From: Paludibacterium paludis
GTDB taxonomy: Bacteria; Pseudomonadota; Gammaproteobacteria; Burkholderiales; Chromobacteriaceae
Direction: 5' to 3'
DNA: 64,000 nt
Assembly: GCF_018802605.1 (NCBI RefSeq)
Contig: NZ_CP069161.1
Span: forward strand, 1,054,001 to 1,118,000
The notes beneath the pieces were generated by a model that saw nothing but the letters and a program-made list of their open reading frames with translations, was not told the DNA's origin and made no database searches. Numbering within the stretch: position 1 is the stretch's first letter; each line of letters begins with the position of its first letter. A program made the position numbers and the translations under genes. Of the stretch, positions 40,912-50,265 are shown one piece after another.

Positions 40912-41421
40912 ATGTCTAACCCGATTTTGATCGATCCGCTCCGTTACGCCCGGGAAGGGCGTGCGCAGTCCGGCAAATTTGCCGTGGCGGCGCTGGATGC
41001 GCGCGTGCTGAGCGACCTTGCCGACGAGCGCGGGGAAGTGTCCTGGACACTGACCGGTTTCGTCGATGCGCTTTACCGGCCCTGCCTGAGGCTCGTGCTG
41101 GAAGGAGAGGTTACCGTCGCCTGCGTGCGCTGCCTGGACAACATGGCCTTCCGGCTCGAAACCGATTCGGTGATCACCCTGTTCACCGATGAAGCGAAGA
41201 TGGAGGCGGCCGTGGAAGCCGACGAATCCCTCGACGCGGTGCTGGTCGCCGCCGACGAGGAGTTCGACGTCGCGGCGCTGATCGAAGACGAAATCATCAT
41301 GGGCTTGCCCCTCTCGCCGAGTCACGGCGAGTGTGGGGAGGAACATCTCTTGCGCGCCAAGTCGGACCGGCTCAACCCGTTCGCGGTGCTGGCGACGCTT
41401 AAGGGATCCAAGTCCGAGTAA
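40912..41421 (+). CDS. yceD: YceD family (DUF177) 23S rRNA accumulation protein
   Basis: The 169-residue protein begins MSNPILIDPLRYAREGR, and has the conserved EVTVACVRCLDNM and LPLSPSHGECGEE motifs of YceD/DUF177. The family is linked to 23S rRNA accumulation and ribosome assembly and is nearly always followed by rpmF. The frame opens 16 codons upstream across the promoter, but family length favours the ATG at 40912. There is no Shine-Dalgarno sequence before it. It heads the run yceD-rpmF-plsX-fabH-fabD-fabG-acpP. Confidence 0.92.
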   Translation: MSNPILIDPLRYAREGRAQSGKFAVAALDARVLSDLADERGEVSWTLTGFVDALYRPCLRLVLEGEVTVACVRCLDNMAFRLETDSVITLFTDEAKMEAAVEADESLDAVLVAADEEFDVAALIEDEIIMGLPLSPSHGECGEEHLLRAKSDRLNPFAVLATLKGSKSE

Positions 41422-41453
41422 CCGTATTAGCTTGAATTTCTTAGGAGTCGATC

Positions 41454-41633
41454 ATGGCTGTTCAACAGAACAAAAAATCCCCGTCCAAGCGCGGCATGCA
41501 CCGTGCCCACGATTTTCTGACTGCTCCGGCCCTGGCCAAGGAGCCGTCCACCGGTGAAACCCACCTGCGCCACCACATCAGCCCGAACGGCTTCTATCGC
41601 GGCCGCAAGGTCGTGAAGGCCAAAGGCGAGTAA
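41454..41633 (+). CDS. rpmF: 50S ribosomal protein L32
   Basis: This 59-residue ORF begins [20 protein letters not shown] and ends in the basic [14 protein letters not shown], the L32 sequence. It lacks the four-cysteine zinc ribbon of some L32 variants, as in most proteobacteria. TTAGGAG precedes the ATG by seven bases. It sits between yceD and plsX as usual. Confidence 0.97.
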   Translation: MAVQQNKKSPSKRGMHRAHDFLTAPALAKEPSTGETHLRHHISPNGFYRGRKVVKAKGE

Positions 41634-41666
41634 TTTCATCCCAGCCTCCTGTCTTTCATAACAACA

Positions 41667-41681
41667 GGTAGGTTAACTACC
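41667..41681 (+). promoter_or_regulatory. Palindromic element upstream of plsX
   Basis: GGTAG-GTTAA-CTACC forms a five-base-pair inverted repeat centred about 20 bases before the plsX ATG. A similar GGTAGGCTAC element lies upstream of acpP at 45432-45441. Function unknown; it may be a hairpin or an operator shared by fatty-acid genes. Confidence 0.3.
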
Positions 41682-41691
41682 GTACACGTTG

Positions 41692-42729
41692 ATGACTATC
41701 ACCGTAGCGGTTGATGCAATGGGCGGTGACGTTGGCCTCAAAGTCACCGTCCCGGCATCGATCCGATTCCTCAAAGATCATTCCGACGCCAGTCTCGTTC
41801 TTGTTGGTGACAGTGCCGCGCTCGACGCGGAACTGACCGGCATCGATCCTGCGTTGCGTCAGCGCATCCGTGTCCAGCACGCCTCTCAGGTCGTGGATAT
41901 GGATGAGGCGCCGCAGCTGGCTCTGAAGAACAAAAAAGATTCCTCGATGCGGGTCGCCATCAACCTCGTCAAGTCCGGCGAGGCCCAGGCGGCCGTGTCC
42001 GCCGGTAATACCGGCGCGCTCATGGCCACGGCCCGTTTCGTCCTTAAAACCATTCCCGGCATCGATCGCCCCGCCATTGCCAAGCTCATGCCCTCCGTGA
42101 AGGGCACGACGTGCATGCTGGACCTGGGGGCCAATGTCGACAGTTCGCCCGAGCAGTTGCTGCAGTTCGGCATCATGGGTTCCGAGCTGGTGTCCTGTTT
42201 GCAGCAGCGATCCAATCCGACGGTCGGGTTGCTCAATATCGGTTCCGAAGATATCAAGGGAACCGAGAGCATCAAGCGCGCGGCGGAACTCTTGCGCGGC
42301 TCCGAGCTTAACTTTTATGGTAACGTCGAAGGCAATGACGTCTACAAAGGCACTGTAGATGTGGTAGTCTGCGACGGTTTTGTCGGCAACGTGGCGCTCA
42401 AATCAGCTGAGGGGCTGGCGTACATGATTGCCGCATTCCTGCGCGAAGAACTCATGCGGAGCTGGTGGACACGGCTCTGTGCCCTGGCGGCGATGCCGGT
42501 ACTGCGACACTTCAAGAACCGTGTCGATACCCGCCGTTACAACGGCGCCAGTTTTCTGGGGCTGCGGGGCATCGTGGTGAAAAGCCACGGCGGAACCGAC
42601 GAGCTGGGATTTCGTTACGCGCTGGAGCAGGCCCGCGAGGAAGTCCGCTCCAACGTGATCGGTCACATCGCCGACCGGGTCGCCCATCAATTACAAAACC
42701 TCAAGCGATCCGAGGCGGAAGCGAACTGA
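41692..42729 (+). CDS. plsX: Phosphate acyltransferase PlsX
   Basis: The 345-residue enzyme makes acyl-phosphate from acyl-ACP for phospholipid synthesis. It opens [20 protein letters not shown] and contains [32 protein letters not shown] and [18 protein letters not shown] one codon upstream is the only alternative start. The ribosome site is weak; a short palindrome occupies the region just before the start. fabH follows after 11 bp. Confidence 0.96.
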   Translation: MTITVAVDAMGGDVGLKVTVPASIRFLKDHSDASLVLVGDSAALDAELTGIDPALRQRIRVQHASQVVDMDEAPQLALKNKKDSSMRVAINLVKSGEAQAAVSAGNTGALMATARFVLKTIPGIDRPAIAKLMPSVKGTTCMLDLGANVDSSPEQLLQFGIMGSELVSCLQQRSNPTVGLLNIGSEDIKGTESIKRAAELLRGSELNFYGNVEGNDVYKGTVDVVVCDGFVGNVALKSAEGLAYMIAAFLREELMRSWWTRLCALAAMPVLRHFKNRVDTRRYNGASFLGLRGIVVKSHGGTDELGFRYALEQAREEVRSNVIGHIADRVAHQLQNLKRSEAEAN

Positions 42730-42740
42730 CTCTACATTCT

Positions 42741-43700
42741 ATGGTGCATTCCCGCATTCTCGGCACCGGCAGTTTTCTGCCTGCCAATGTGGTCACGAAT
42801 GCGATGCTGGCCGAACGTGTCGATACGAGCGACGAGTGGATCGTCTCCCGTACCGGCATTCGTTCGCGCCGCATTGCCGACGATCAGGACAAGACCAGCG
42901 ACCTGGCCCTCAGGGCCTCGCGCGAGGCCATCGCCCGCGCCGGCATTTCGCCCGCCGACATCGACCTGATCATCGTGGCCACGACCACGCCGGACATGGT
43001 GTTTCCCAGCACGGCTTGCCTGCTTCAGGAAAAACTCGGCATTCACGGCTGCCCGGCGTTCGATGTCCAGGCGGTCTGCAGTGGTTTCATCTACGCGCTG
43101 ACCACCGCGCACAATTACATCAAGAGCGGCATGGCCCGTACCGCCCTGGTGGTGGGGGCCGAGATCATCTCGCGCATCCTCGACTGGGAAGACCGACGCA
43201 CCAGCGTGCTGTTCGGCGATGGCGCGGGCGCCGTGATCCTCGGAGCTTCCGATTCGCCCGGCATCCTGCATGCCAAGCTTGCGGCCGATGGACGTTACAA
43301 GGATATTCTCAACACACCGGCCCAGATCGCCGGCGGCAAGATCCAGGGTTTGCCCTATCTGAACATGGACGGCCCGGCGGTGTTCAAGTTCGCCGTCAAG
43401 GCTCTGTCGGACATCGCGTCGCGTACGCTCGCAGAGGCGGGAATGCCGCAGAGCCGGCTCGACTGGCTGGTGCCGCATCAGGCCAACCTGCGCATCATCG
43501 AAGCGACGGCCCGCCATCTGGGCCTGCCGATGGAGCGCGTGGTGGTGACCCTGCCGGAGCAGGGCAATACCTCGGCCGCTTCCATTCCCCTGGCTCTTGA
43601 CGCGGCCGTCCGTGACGGCCGCATTCAGCCCGGTCAAACCATCCTGCTAGAAGGTATCGGCGGCGGTTTCGCCTGGGGCGCCGTTCTGCTTGAAATCTGA
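42741..43700 (+). CDS. fabH: 3-oxoacyl-ACP synthase III (FabH)
   Basis: The 319-residue condensing enzyme starts fatty-acid synthesis by joining acetyl-CoA and malonyl-ACP. The catalytic triad is visible: Cys113 in [12 protein letters not shown], His in [11 protein letters not shown] and Asn in [14 protein letters not shown]. The start [14 protein letters not shown] at 42741 matches the family; a much longer frame overlapping plsX is spurious. It lies between plsX and fabD. Confidence 0.97.
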   Translation: MVHSRILGTGSFLPANVVTNAMLAERVDTSDEWIVSRTGIRSRRIADDQDKTSDLALRASREAIARAGISPADIDLIIVATTTPDMVFPSTACLLQEKLGIHGCPAFDVQAVCSGFIYALTTAHNYIKSGMARTALVVGAEIISRILDWEDRRTSVLFGDGAGAVILGASDSPGILHAKLAADGRYKDILNTPAQIAGGKIQGLPYLNMDGPAVFKFAVKALSDIASRTLAEAGMPQSRLDWLVPHQANLRIIEATARHLGLPMERVVVTLPEQGNTSAASIPLALDAAVRDGRIQPGQTILLEGIGGGFAWGAVLLEI

Positions 43701-43717
43701 ATTTCACTGGAGAGACT

Positions 43718-44647
43718 ATGGCTTTTGCCTTTCTTTTCCCGGGACAGGGGTCCCAGAGCCTCGGCATGATGGACGGTTTCGCCGAGTTGCCCGTGGTGCG
43801 GGAAACATTCGACGAAGCCTCCCGAGTGCTGGGCGAGGATCTGTGGGCCATGCTTGGCGCCCCCACGGCCGACGCCATCAATGCCACCGTGAATACCCAG
43901 CCTGTCATGTTGACGGCCGGCGTCGCCGTCTGGCGAGCCTGGCAGGCACGCGGCGGGCAGTTGCCGGTCGCTCTGGCCGGGCACAGCCTTGGCGAGTACA
44001 CGGCGCTTGTCGCCGCCGGCGCCCTGGCCTTCGAGGATGCGCTACGCCTGGTTCGTCTGCGCGCCGTCGCCATGCAGGAAGCGGTACCGGAAGGCGCGGG
44101 AGCGATGGCCGCCATCCTTGGTCTTGACGACGAGTCCATCCGCGCGGCCTGTGCCGAAACGGCGCAAGGCGAAGTGGTCGAAGCGGTCAATTTCAATTCT
44201 CCAGGCCAGGTTGTCATCGCCGGAGGCAAGGCCGCGGTCGAGCGCGCCATGGAAGCGTGCAAGACCCGCGGCGCGAAACGGGCGTTGCCGCTGCCGGTTT
44301 CGGTGCCTTCCCATTGCGCGTTGATGCGTCCCGCCGCGGATCGTCTGGCCGCGGCTCTGGCCGATGTGATCATCCATACCCCTGTCATCAACGTGACGCA
44401 TAATGTGGACGTGACCTGCCACGAGGAGCCGGATGCGATCCGCGATGCGCTGGTGCGCCAGTTGTACAGCCCCGTGCGATGGACCGAAACGGTCGCCGCG
44501 CTCGCTGGCGGCGGCATCACCAGGATGGCCGAGTGCGGACCGGGCAAGGTGCTGGCCGGTCTTGCCAAGCGCATCGATGGCAACGTCAAGTGTTTTGCCC
44601 TGACCGATATGGCCGCCATGGATGCGGCGCTCGCGGAATTGGCCTGA
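43718..44647 (+). CDS. fabD: Malonyl-CoA:ACP transacylase (FabD)
   Basis: The 309-residue transferase loads malonyl groups onto ACP. It has FLFPGQGSQSLGM near the N-terminus, the nucleophile Ser90 in AGHSLGEYTALV and VPSHCALMRPAADRL with the catalytic His. GGAGAG lies five bases before the ATG. It sits between fabH and fabG with short gaps, so it is in the fatty-acid operon. Confidence 0.97.
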   Translation: MAFAFLFPGQGSQSLGMMDGFAELPVVRETFDEASRVLGEDLWAMLGAPTADAINATVNTQPVMLTAGVAVWRAWQARGGQLPVALAGHSLGEYTALVAAGALAFEDALRLVRLRAVAMQEAVPEGAGAMAAILGLDDESIRAACAETAQGEVVEAVNFNSPGQVVIAGGKAAVERAMEACKTRGAKRALPLPVSVPSHCALMRPAADRLAAALADVIIHTPVINVTHNVDVTCHEEPDAIRDALVRQLYSPVRWTETVAALAGGGITRMAECGPGKVLAGLAKRIDGNVKCFALTDMAAMDAALAELA

Positions 44648-44663
44648 GTGAGGAGAAAATCCC

Positions 44664-45398
44664 ATGCTGTTGAAAGATAAAGTCGCGGTCGTTACCGGTG
44701 CCTCGCGCGGTATCGGCGCCGCCATCGCCGAAGCCCTGGCCGCCGAAGGCGCGAAGGTGATCGGCACGGCAACGAGCGAGAGCGGGGCGGCCGCGATCGG
44801 CGAGCGCCTGGGAGCAGGTTGCGCCGGACGCGTATTGAACGTCACCGAAGAGGGCGCGGTTGAGCGCTTGATGGATGAAATCACCGCTGAATTCGGTGAA
44901 ATCGCGATTCTTGTCAATAACGCCGGCATCACTCGTGATACTCTGCTCCTGAGAATGAAGGACGAGGATTGGGATGCGATCATGGAGACCAATCTGAAGT
45001 CGGTTTTCAAGGCTTCCAAGGCCGTGCTGCGCGGCATGATGAAGGCGCGTTCCGGGCGCATCGTCAATATCGCGTCGGTTGTCGGCGTGATGGGCAATGC
45101 CGGACAAGCCAATTATGCTGCGGCCAAGGCGGGCATCATCGGTTTTACCAAATCGATGGCGCGTGAGGTCGGAAGCCGTGGCATCACCGTCAACTGTGTC
45201 GCGCCGGGCTTCATCGACACCGACATGACCCGCGCCCTGCCCGAAGCGCAGCGCGAGGCGCTGGTCGGGCAGATCTCGCTCGGCCGGCTGGGCGATGCGA
45301 AGGATATCGCCGATGCCGTGGTTTTCCTGGCATCGGAGAGAGCGTCGTATATCACCGGACAAACCCTGCATGTCAACGGTGGCATGCTGATGCCGTGA
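44664..45398 (+). CDS. fabG: 3-oxoacyl-ACP reductase (FabG)
   Basis: The 244-residue short-chain dehydrogenase reduces 3-oxoacyl-ACP with NADPH. It has VVTGASRGIGAAIAEAL (cofactor loop), LVNNAGITRD, the Ser in NIASVVGVMGNAGQ and the catalytic pair in NYAAAKAGIIGF, and ends YITGQTLHVNGGMLMP. Its position after fabD and before acpP is the usual one. Confidence 0.97.
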   Translation: MLLKDKVAVVTGASRGIGAAIAEALAAEGAKVIGTATSESGAAAIGERLGAGCAGRVLNVTEEGAVERLMDEITAEFGEIAILVNNAGITRDTLLLRMKDEDWDAIMETNLKSVFKASKAVLRGMMKARSGRIVNIASVVGVMGNAGQANYAAAKAGIIGFTKSMAREVGSRGITVNCVAPGFIDTDMTRALPEAQREALVGQISLGRLGDAKDIADAVVFLASERASYITGQTLHVNGGMLMP

Positions 45399-45463
45399 TC
45401 GGCGCAGTTTTCAGGAATTTCGCTGAATTTAGGTAGGCTACTCTAATTTTTTTTTGTAGAATA

Positions 45464-45484
45464 CTCGGGTTTTGTTATCCCGAG
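45464..45484 (+). promoter_or_regulatory. Leader hairpin upstream of acpP
   Basis: CTCGGG (45464-45469) pairs with CCCGAG (45479-45484) around TTTTGTTAT. It follows a TAGAAT box (45457-45462) preceded by a run of nine T, which may be the acpP promoter. No clear -35 was found. Confidence 0.35.
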
Positions 45485-45509
45485 ACAGAAAGGTAAAGGG
45501 TTTAAACAA

Positions 45510-45749
45510 ATGGAAAACATCGAACAGCGTGTTAAGAAGATCGTTGCTGAACAACTCGGCGTCAACGAAGCCGAAGTCAAGGTCGAATCTTCTTTCGTAG
45601 ACGACCTGGGCGCCGATTCCCTTGACACCGTTGAACTCGTGATGGCACTGGAAGAAGAGTTCGAGTGCGAGATCCCCGACGAAGAAGCCGAGAAGATCAC
45701 CACCGTTCAACAAGCCATCGACTACGTGACGGCCCACCTGAACAAGTAA
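45510..45749 (+). CDS. acpP: Acyl carrier protein
   Basis: The 79-residue acidic helical protein has the phosphopantetheine serine Ser37 in [19 protein letters not shown] and the N-terminal [16 protein letters not shown] typical of AcpP. It carries growing acyl chains for the Fab enzymes encoded around it. AAAGGG precedes the ATG. A terminator-like hairpin follows, so acpP is likely made in excess of fabF. Confidence 0.98.
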   Translation: MENIEQRVKKIVAEQLGVNEAEVKVESSFVDDLGADSLDTVELVMALEEEFECEIPDEEAEKITTVQQAIDYVTAHLNK

Positions 45750-45765
45750 TCCGGTTCGATCTGAC

Positions 45766-45812
45766 GGGGACCTCTGTCGTCGGTGTCATGCACCGCGGAC
45801 AGGGGTCTTTTT
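45766..45812 (+). terminator. Terminator or attenuator between acpP and fabF
   Basis: GACCTCTGTC (45769-45778) pairs with GACAGGGGTC (45798-45807), allowing one G-U pair, around a loop holding a smaller CGGTG/CACCG stem, and is followed by TTTTT. This resembles a rho-independent terminator placed in the acpP-fabF gap. Confidence 0.75.
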
Positions 45813-45905
45813 GCGAACGGGTTCCAAACAACCGTTTGAATCCGTTTTAACCTGATCAACATGCATTCGGGAGTAGGCCCTCCCTCCCTACGCGGAGAAA
45901 GCCCC

Positions 45906-47147
45906 GTGTCCAAACGAAGAGTAGTCATTACCGGCCTGGGCCATGTGTCCCCGGTGGGCAACGATGTCGCCACCGGCTGGGCCAACCTGCTGGCCGGCAA
46001 GTCCGGCATCGCCGCCATTACCCGTTTCGATGCCAGCGACATGGCGTGCCAGATCGCTGGCGAGGTCAAGGACTTTGCCATTGGCGACTATATCTCGCCG
46101 AAAGAAGCGCGTCGCAACGACCTGTTCATTCATTACGGCATCGCCGCCGCGCTGCAGGCGATCGCCGATGCCGGTCTGGACGACATCCCCGGCCTCGACC
46201 GTACCCGTGTCGGTGTCAATATCGGCTCGGGCATCGGCGGCTTGCCGCTGATCGAGGAAACCGGTGTGGATCTGATGCAGGGCGGCCCGCGCAAGATCGG
46301 TCCGTTCTTCATTCCGGGTTCCCTGATCAATCTGATCGCCGGCCAGGTTTCCATTCTCAAGGGATTCCAGGGACCGAGCTACGGTATTGTGTCCGCGTGC
46401 ACCACCGGTGCGCATTGCATCGGCGATGCCGCGCGACTGATCCAGTACGGCGACGCCGACATCATGGTGGCCGGCGGTGCGGAAGGCGCCATCTCGCGCC
46501 TCGGCATCGGGGGCTTCGCTGCGATGAAGGCGCTCTCCACCCGCAACGACGATCCGGCCGCCGCCTCCCGCCCGTGGGACAAGGGACGTGACGGTTTCGT
46601 CATGGGCGAAGGAGCCGGCGTGGTGGTGCTCGAGGATTACGAGCACGCGGTCAAGCGCGGCGCCCGCATTTATGCGGAACTGGCCGGCTTCGGCATGAGC
46701 TCCGATGCTCACCATATCACCGCCCCTTCTAGCGAAGGCCCGGCCCGCGGTGTGACCAACGCCTTGCGCGACGCCCGTGTCAATGCGGACGAAGTGGACT
46801 ACATCAACGCCCACGGCACATCCACTCCGCTGGGGGACGCCAATGAGACCGTGGCACTGAAAATGGCGCTGGGGGATCATGCCTACAAGGCGGTGGTGAA
46901 CTCCACCAAGTCGATGACCGGCCATCTGCTGGGCGGCGCCGGTGGCGTCGAGGCGATCTATTCGATCCTGGCCCTGTACCATCAGGTCTCGCCGCCGACC
47001 ATCAATATCGACGAACAGGATATCGAAGCCGGTTGCGATCTGGATTACGTCAAGGAAGGCGCCCGCCAGATGCCGATCCGTGTGGCGATCTCCAACTCGT
47101 TCGGGTTTGGTGGCACCAACGGCACGCTGGTTTTCAGGCGCGCCTGA
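45906..47147 (+). CDS. fabF: 3-oxoacyl-ACP synthase II (FabF)
   Basis: The 413-residue elongating condensing enzyme has the triad Cys in [14 protein letters not shown], His in [11 protein letters not shown] and His in [14 protein letters not shown]. It elongates acyl chains and controls the saturated-unsaturated balance. The GTG at 45906 is preceded by GGAGA; upstream codons to 45861 are unlikely to be translated because the family N-terminus is [18 protein letters not shown] terminator follows. Confidence 0.97.
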   Translation: MSKRRVVITGLGHVSPVGNDVATGWANLLAGKSGIAAITRFDASDMACQIAGEVKDFAIGDYISPKEARRNDLFIHYGIAAALQAIADAGLDDIPGLDRTRVGVNIGSGIGGLPLIEETGVDLMQGGPRKIGPFFIPGSLINLIAGQVSILKGFQGPSYGIVSACTTGAHCIGDAARLIQYGDADIMVAGGAEGAISRLGIGGFAAMKALSTRNDDPAAASRPWDKGRDGFVMGEGAGVVVLEDYEHAVKRGARIYAELAGFGMSSDAHHITAPSSEGPARGVTNALRDARVNADEVDYINAHGTSTPLGDANETVALKMALGDHAYKAVVNSTKSMTGHLLGGAGGVEAIYSILALYHQVSPPTINIDEQDIEAGCDLDYVKEGARQMPIRVAISNSFGFGGTNGTLVFRRA

Positions 47148-47169
47148 TTTCCGGAATTCACCTTCGGCC

Positions 47170-47202
47170 AAAACCGCTGCGGTATCGCAGCGGTTTTTTT
47201 AT
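47170..47202 (+). terminator. Rho-independent terminator after fabF
   Basis: AAACCGCTGCG pairs with CGCAGCGGTTT around GTAT, directly followed by TTTTTA, about 23 bp past the fabF stop. It closes the fatty-acid cluster. Confidence 0.93.
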
Positions 47203-47402
47203 GCCAAGTAGTTGGTGCAACGATGGCGGAGTAGGCCGGATCTTGCGTTCTGCCCTCTTGCGCAATACGGGGCACATCATGCTGGTTGCGTTTTCGCCCG
47301 GGGAAAGATACCGTCGGATTAACCGGTTCGGAGTCGATCCGGACGGGCATGCGGTGCAAAGAGAACCCATGTCGCCTGGTATGTTAATGTGGAGAACGGA
47401 CA

Positions 47403-48194
47403 ATGCTGGTCAATGGCATAGCCCAACACACCATCGATGCCGGAGACCGGGGGCTGGCATATGGAGACGGTGTGTATCGCACTCTGGAGTGCCGCGAAGG
47501 ACAGCCATTGCTGTGGGATCTGCATTTCTCCTGCCTGGCGCGCGATGCGGCGAGCCTCGGTTTGCCCGCGCCCGACGCCGACATACTGCTTGACGAGGTT
47601 CGCGCCGAGTCGGCGGGCATGCGTCGCGCCATCGCCAAGATCATCCTGACCCGGGGATCGGGCCGCCGCGGTTATGCGATCCCCGATGAGACCGTTCCCG
47701 CGCGGCTGGTCGCGGCCTTCGAGTGGCCAGGTTATCCGCCGGAGTGGAATCGCGACGGCATTACCGCGCGTGTCTGCGATCTGCGTCTTGCCTTGCAGCC
47801 CCGGCTCGCGGGCATCAAGCATCTGAACCGGCTCGAACAGGTGCTGGCCCGCTCGGAGTGGCGCGATCCTTCTATCCGAGAAGGGCTGCTGCTCGACTCC
47901 GAAGGCTTTGTTGTCGAGGGAACCATGTCCAACCTGGTTCTGGTTCGGGGCGGGGAGTTGCTGACTCCGCGGCTGGATCGTTGTGGTGTGAATGGCTGTT
48001 TTTTGGCATGGCTCGCCGGTGTGCGCCATGTGAGATCCGAGCGCTTGACGCTCGCCGAGGTGTTGGCGGCCGATGAGGTGTGGTTCGGCAATAGTCTGGC
48101 CGGTATTTGGCCTGTGGCAGAACTGGATGGACGACGCTGGACGGCGTTTCCCGCCGCTGGCGAACTGGCGAGCCGCTGGGCGGAGCGCCGCTGA
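47403..48194 (+). CDS. pabC: Aminodeoxychorismate lyase (PabC)
   Basis: The 263-residue PLP fold-type IV enzyme releases pyruvate from aminodeoxychorismate to give p-aminobenzoate for folate. It begins MLVNGIAQHTIDAGDRGLAYGDGVYRT, has the PLP-lysine in AGIKHLNRLEQVLAR and EGTMSNLVLVRGGELLTP near the cofactor phosphate. GGAGA lies seven bases before the ATG. In E. coli pabC also follows fabF and acpP, which supports the call over other class IV aminotransferases. Confidence 0.92.
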   Translation: MLVNGIAQHTIDAGDRGLAYGDGVYRTLECREGQPLLWDLHFSCLARDAASLGLPAPDADILLDEVRAESAGMRRAIAKIILTRGSGRRGYAIPDETVPARLVAAFEWPGYPPEWNRDGITARVCDLRLALQPRLAGIKHLNRLEQVLARSEWRDPSIREGLLLDSEGFVVEGTMSNLVLVRGGELLTPRLDRCGVNGCFLAWLAGVRHVRSERLTLAEVLAADEVWFGNSLAGIWPVAELDGRRWTAFPAAGELASRWAERR

Positions 48195-48287
48195 TTCCGG
48201 CTTAACTTTTCTTTACGCCGGTCGATAATGGAAAGCAGGGTGATCGCCAGCGGTCGCCATTCCGGATCCACCCCATCAGGAGGTCCC

Positions 48288-48899
48288 ATGTCCACTATTC
48301 CCACGGGCAGTACGCAGTCTTTGACAGGCGGTGCGCAGGCCGCCGGAACGGCCGCTTCGCAAACCGGCAAAACCGGTACGCCGGCCAGTGCCACCAGTAT
48401 CGAGATGAAGGTCAAGTCCGAATCCAACGTGCAGATTCTCAAAGCATCGCTGGAAGTGTCGATCAACAGCGGCAATCAGTCACAGCAACTGGTTTTCCGG
48501 GCGGCCATCGACAAAATCAACGAGGAGCTCGAACCCTCTCTCGGCCCCGATGCCATTCAGCATGCCTCGAATCAGGACAACTCGCCCGAAGCGACCGCCG
48601 CGCGCATCGTGGCGATGTCGACCGGCCTGTACGGGGCCTATTCGGCCCAGCATCCCGGCGAAGATCCGAAGGAGGTCGCGAAGAAGTTTGTCGACATCAT
48701 CCGTTCCGGTGTCGACAAGGGATTCAAGGAGGGCCGGGATATTCTCAAGTCGCTCAACGTGCTGCAAGGCGATGTCGCCAGCAATATCGACAAGACCTAT
48801 GATCTGGTACAAAAAGGTCTGGATTCGTTCTTGTCCAAAATGACAGGAACGGACGCATCCGGTGGCGGAACGGGAACCGGTGCGGATAAAAACGCTTAA
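48288..48899 (+). CDS. DUF5610 domain protein
   Basis: The 203-residue protein has a Ser/Thr/Gly-rich N-terminus (about 1-50), then a helical domain (about 65-185) with SPEATAARIVAMSTGLYGAY, HPGEDPKEVAKKFVDIIRSG and VASNIDKTYDLVQKGLDSFL, the pattern of DUF5610. Its function is unknown; the family is often seen in motile, flagellated proteobacteria. No signal peptide is apparent. AGGAGG four bases before the ATG fixes the start and suggests strong translation. It stands alone between pabC and an EAL gene. Confidence 0.8.
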   Translation: MSTIPTGSTQSLTGGAQAAGTAASQTGKTGTPASATSIEMKVKSESNVQILKASLEVSINSGNQSQQLVFRAAIDKINEELEPSLGPDAIQHASNQDNSPEATAARIVAMSTGLYGAYSAQHPGEDPKEVAKKFVDIIRSGVDKGFKEGRDILKSLNVLQGDVASNIDKTYDLVQKGLDSFLSKMTGTDASGGGTGTGADKNA

Positions 48900-49082
48900 T
48901 ACCTTTTGGTAATAAAAAGATAGTATCAGATTATTTTTTAGGATAACGGGAGTGCGTTATAGTGAGGACACGCCGGTCGATCACGGGATCGCCGGTCTTG
49001 CGTTCCTCCTCTCAATGTAATGGGATTCGTGTGATATCTCAGGCCGGGCCCAAGGGCCCGGCTTCTTTCTGCCGGGCCGACT
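48900..49082. other. Intergenic leader with GC-rich hairpin upstream of the EAL gene
   Basis: An AT-rich stretch (48900-48960) with a TATAGT box at 48958-48963 is followed by a GC-rich hairpin GCCGGGCC-CAA-GGGCCCGGC (about 49043-49062) with a following TTCTTTC. The hairpin could be a weak terminator or attenuator before the EAL gene. No -35 box is convincing. Confidence 0.4.
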
Positions 49083-49934
49083 ATGACGAGTCTGATGGAC
49101 ATCCCTTTGCCGGATGCGGGAGTGGAGCCGGTCGCCGTCGTTCTCAATCCGCTGCTGACCGCCTTGGGATTCGAGCCATCGCCTCTTGTCCACCAGGCGG
49201 GGCGGATTTCCGCCTTGCATGAAGACTGGACGTTCTCCTCGGTGTTCCAGCCGGTTTTTTCGCTCCGCGCGACGGATGAGGCGCCCGGCTATATGGGCGC
49301 GGAAGCGCTTGTCAGAGTCAGGGACGGAAACGGGCATCCGATTCCCCCGCCCATGTTGTTTGCCGCGGAAACATCACCTCGCCGCACTGTGTATCTCGAT
49401 CGCTTGCTGCGCTGCCTGCATGTCGCCAATTACCGGCAAAGCCGGATGTCGGCGAGGATGCTCTTCCTCAATGTCAATGCCCGGCATCTTGCCAATGTCA
49501 GCGAACATCACGGGCAGTTTTTCTCCACCGTGCTGGAAAAGCTGGGCATGGATCCGGCCCTGGTTTGTCTCGAAATCGTCGAAGATGCTGTCGATGATCC
49601 GGCACGATTGCTCCTTGCCGTACAACGCTACCGTCAGTTGGGGTTTGCCATTGCCCTTGACGATTTCGGGCAGGGCGCTTCCAACCTTGAACGCGTCTGG
49701 ATGCTCGAGCCCGATTTCGTCAAGATCGACAAACGGTTGATGCGGCGTGCCCTGATGCGCCCGGATCTTCGAGACAAACTGGCCAGCCTTGTCGACATCC
49801 TGCACCTGAACGAGGCCAGGGTCATTGCCGAAGGCATCGAGAGCGAATGGCAGCTCGCGATCGCCCGTGAAGCGGGCTGTGATTTTGCCCAGGGCTATCA
49901 CCTGGGGCGACCCGAGGCGTTTGTCGTTTTGTGA
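49083..49934 (+). CDS. EAL-domain c-di-GMP phosphodiesterase
   Basis: The 283-residue cytoplasmic protein is a single EAL domain (about 50-283) after a short N-terminal stretch. Residues needed for catalysis appear intact: EALVR, Asn in FLNVNARHL, Glu pair in LEIVED, DDFGQG, Lys in FVKIDKRL, Glu in AEGIES and Gln in AQGYHLGRP. It should hydrolyse c-di-GMP, unlike the degenerate EAL of the HDOD protein at 7.3 kb. No GGDEF or sensor domain is attached. An alternative start is Met5 (49095). The ribosome site is weak. Confidence 0.88.
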   Translation: MTSLMDIPLPDAGVEPVAVVLNPLLTALGFEPSPLVHQAGRISALHEDWTFSSVFQPVFSLRATDEAPGYMGAEALVRVRDGNGHPIPPPMLFAAETSPRRTVYLDRLLRCLHVANYRQSRMSARMLFLNVNARHLANVSEHHGQFFSTVLEKLGMDPALVCLEIVEDAVDDPARLLLAVQRYRQLGFAIALDDFGQGASNLERVWMLEPDFVKIDKRLMRRALMRPDLRDKLASLVDILHLNEARVIAEGIESEWQLAIAREAGCDFAQGYHLGRPEAFVVL

Positions 49935-50265
49935 TGTTCTGAATAACCGCTTATGGTGTGATCCTGATCGTTGGGATTCTCTTTTTTTACCGGGCAAGAA
50001 AGACCGCTTCCGGTATGGCGGCATGACTTTCCCGGTTCTGACTTCTCTTCGGCTGATGGAAGTCCGCATTCGGCTATTTCATAATTCCTCTGTATTCTTG
50101 AATTAACGAATCCGAAATGAGGAATCTTGGCCGGCGGATTAATCTGTCATTCTCATGCAAAAGATAAATATAAATAAAGCATAAGAAATGCCTTCGTGAA
50201 TTCTTGAATATCAGTCAAATGGAAAATCTGAGAGGCAGATACGAAATGAGTCCGGAGGAGGTGCT
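49935..50265. other. AT-rich intergenic region upstream of a LuxR-like gene
   Basis: About 330 bp, clearly lower in GC than the surrounding genes, especially 50080-50240. I see no ORF with coding character. It presumably holds the promoter of the LuxR-like gene, whose strong ribosome site GGAGGAGG lies at the right end (50256-50262). No terminator for the EAL gene is evident beyond a weak T tract near 49981. Confidence 0.45.

Noticed and set aside
42465..43700. Extended start for fabH inside plsX
   Set aside because: The extension is out-of-frame plsX sequence; the conserved FabH N-terminus begins at 42741.
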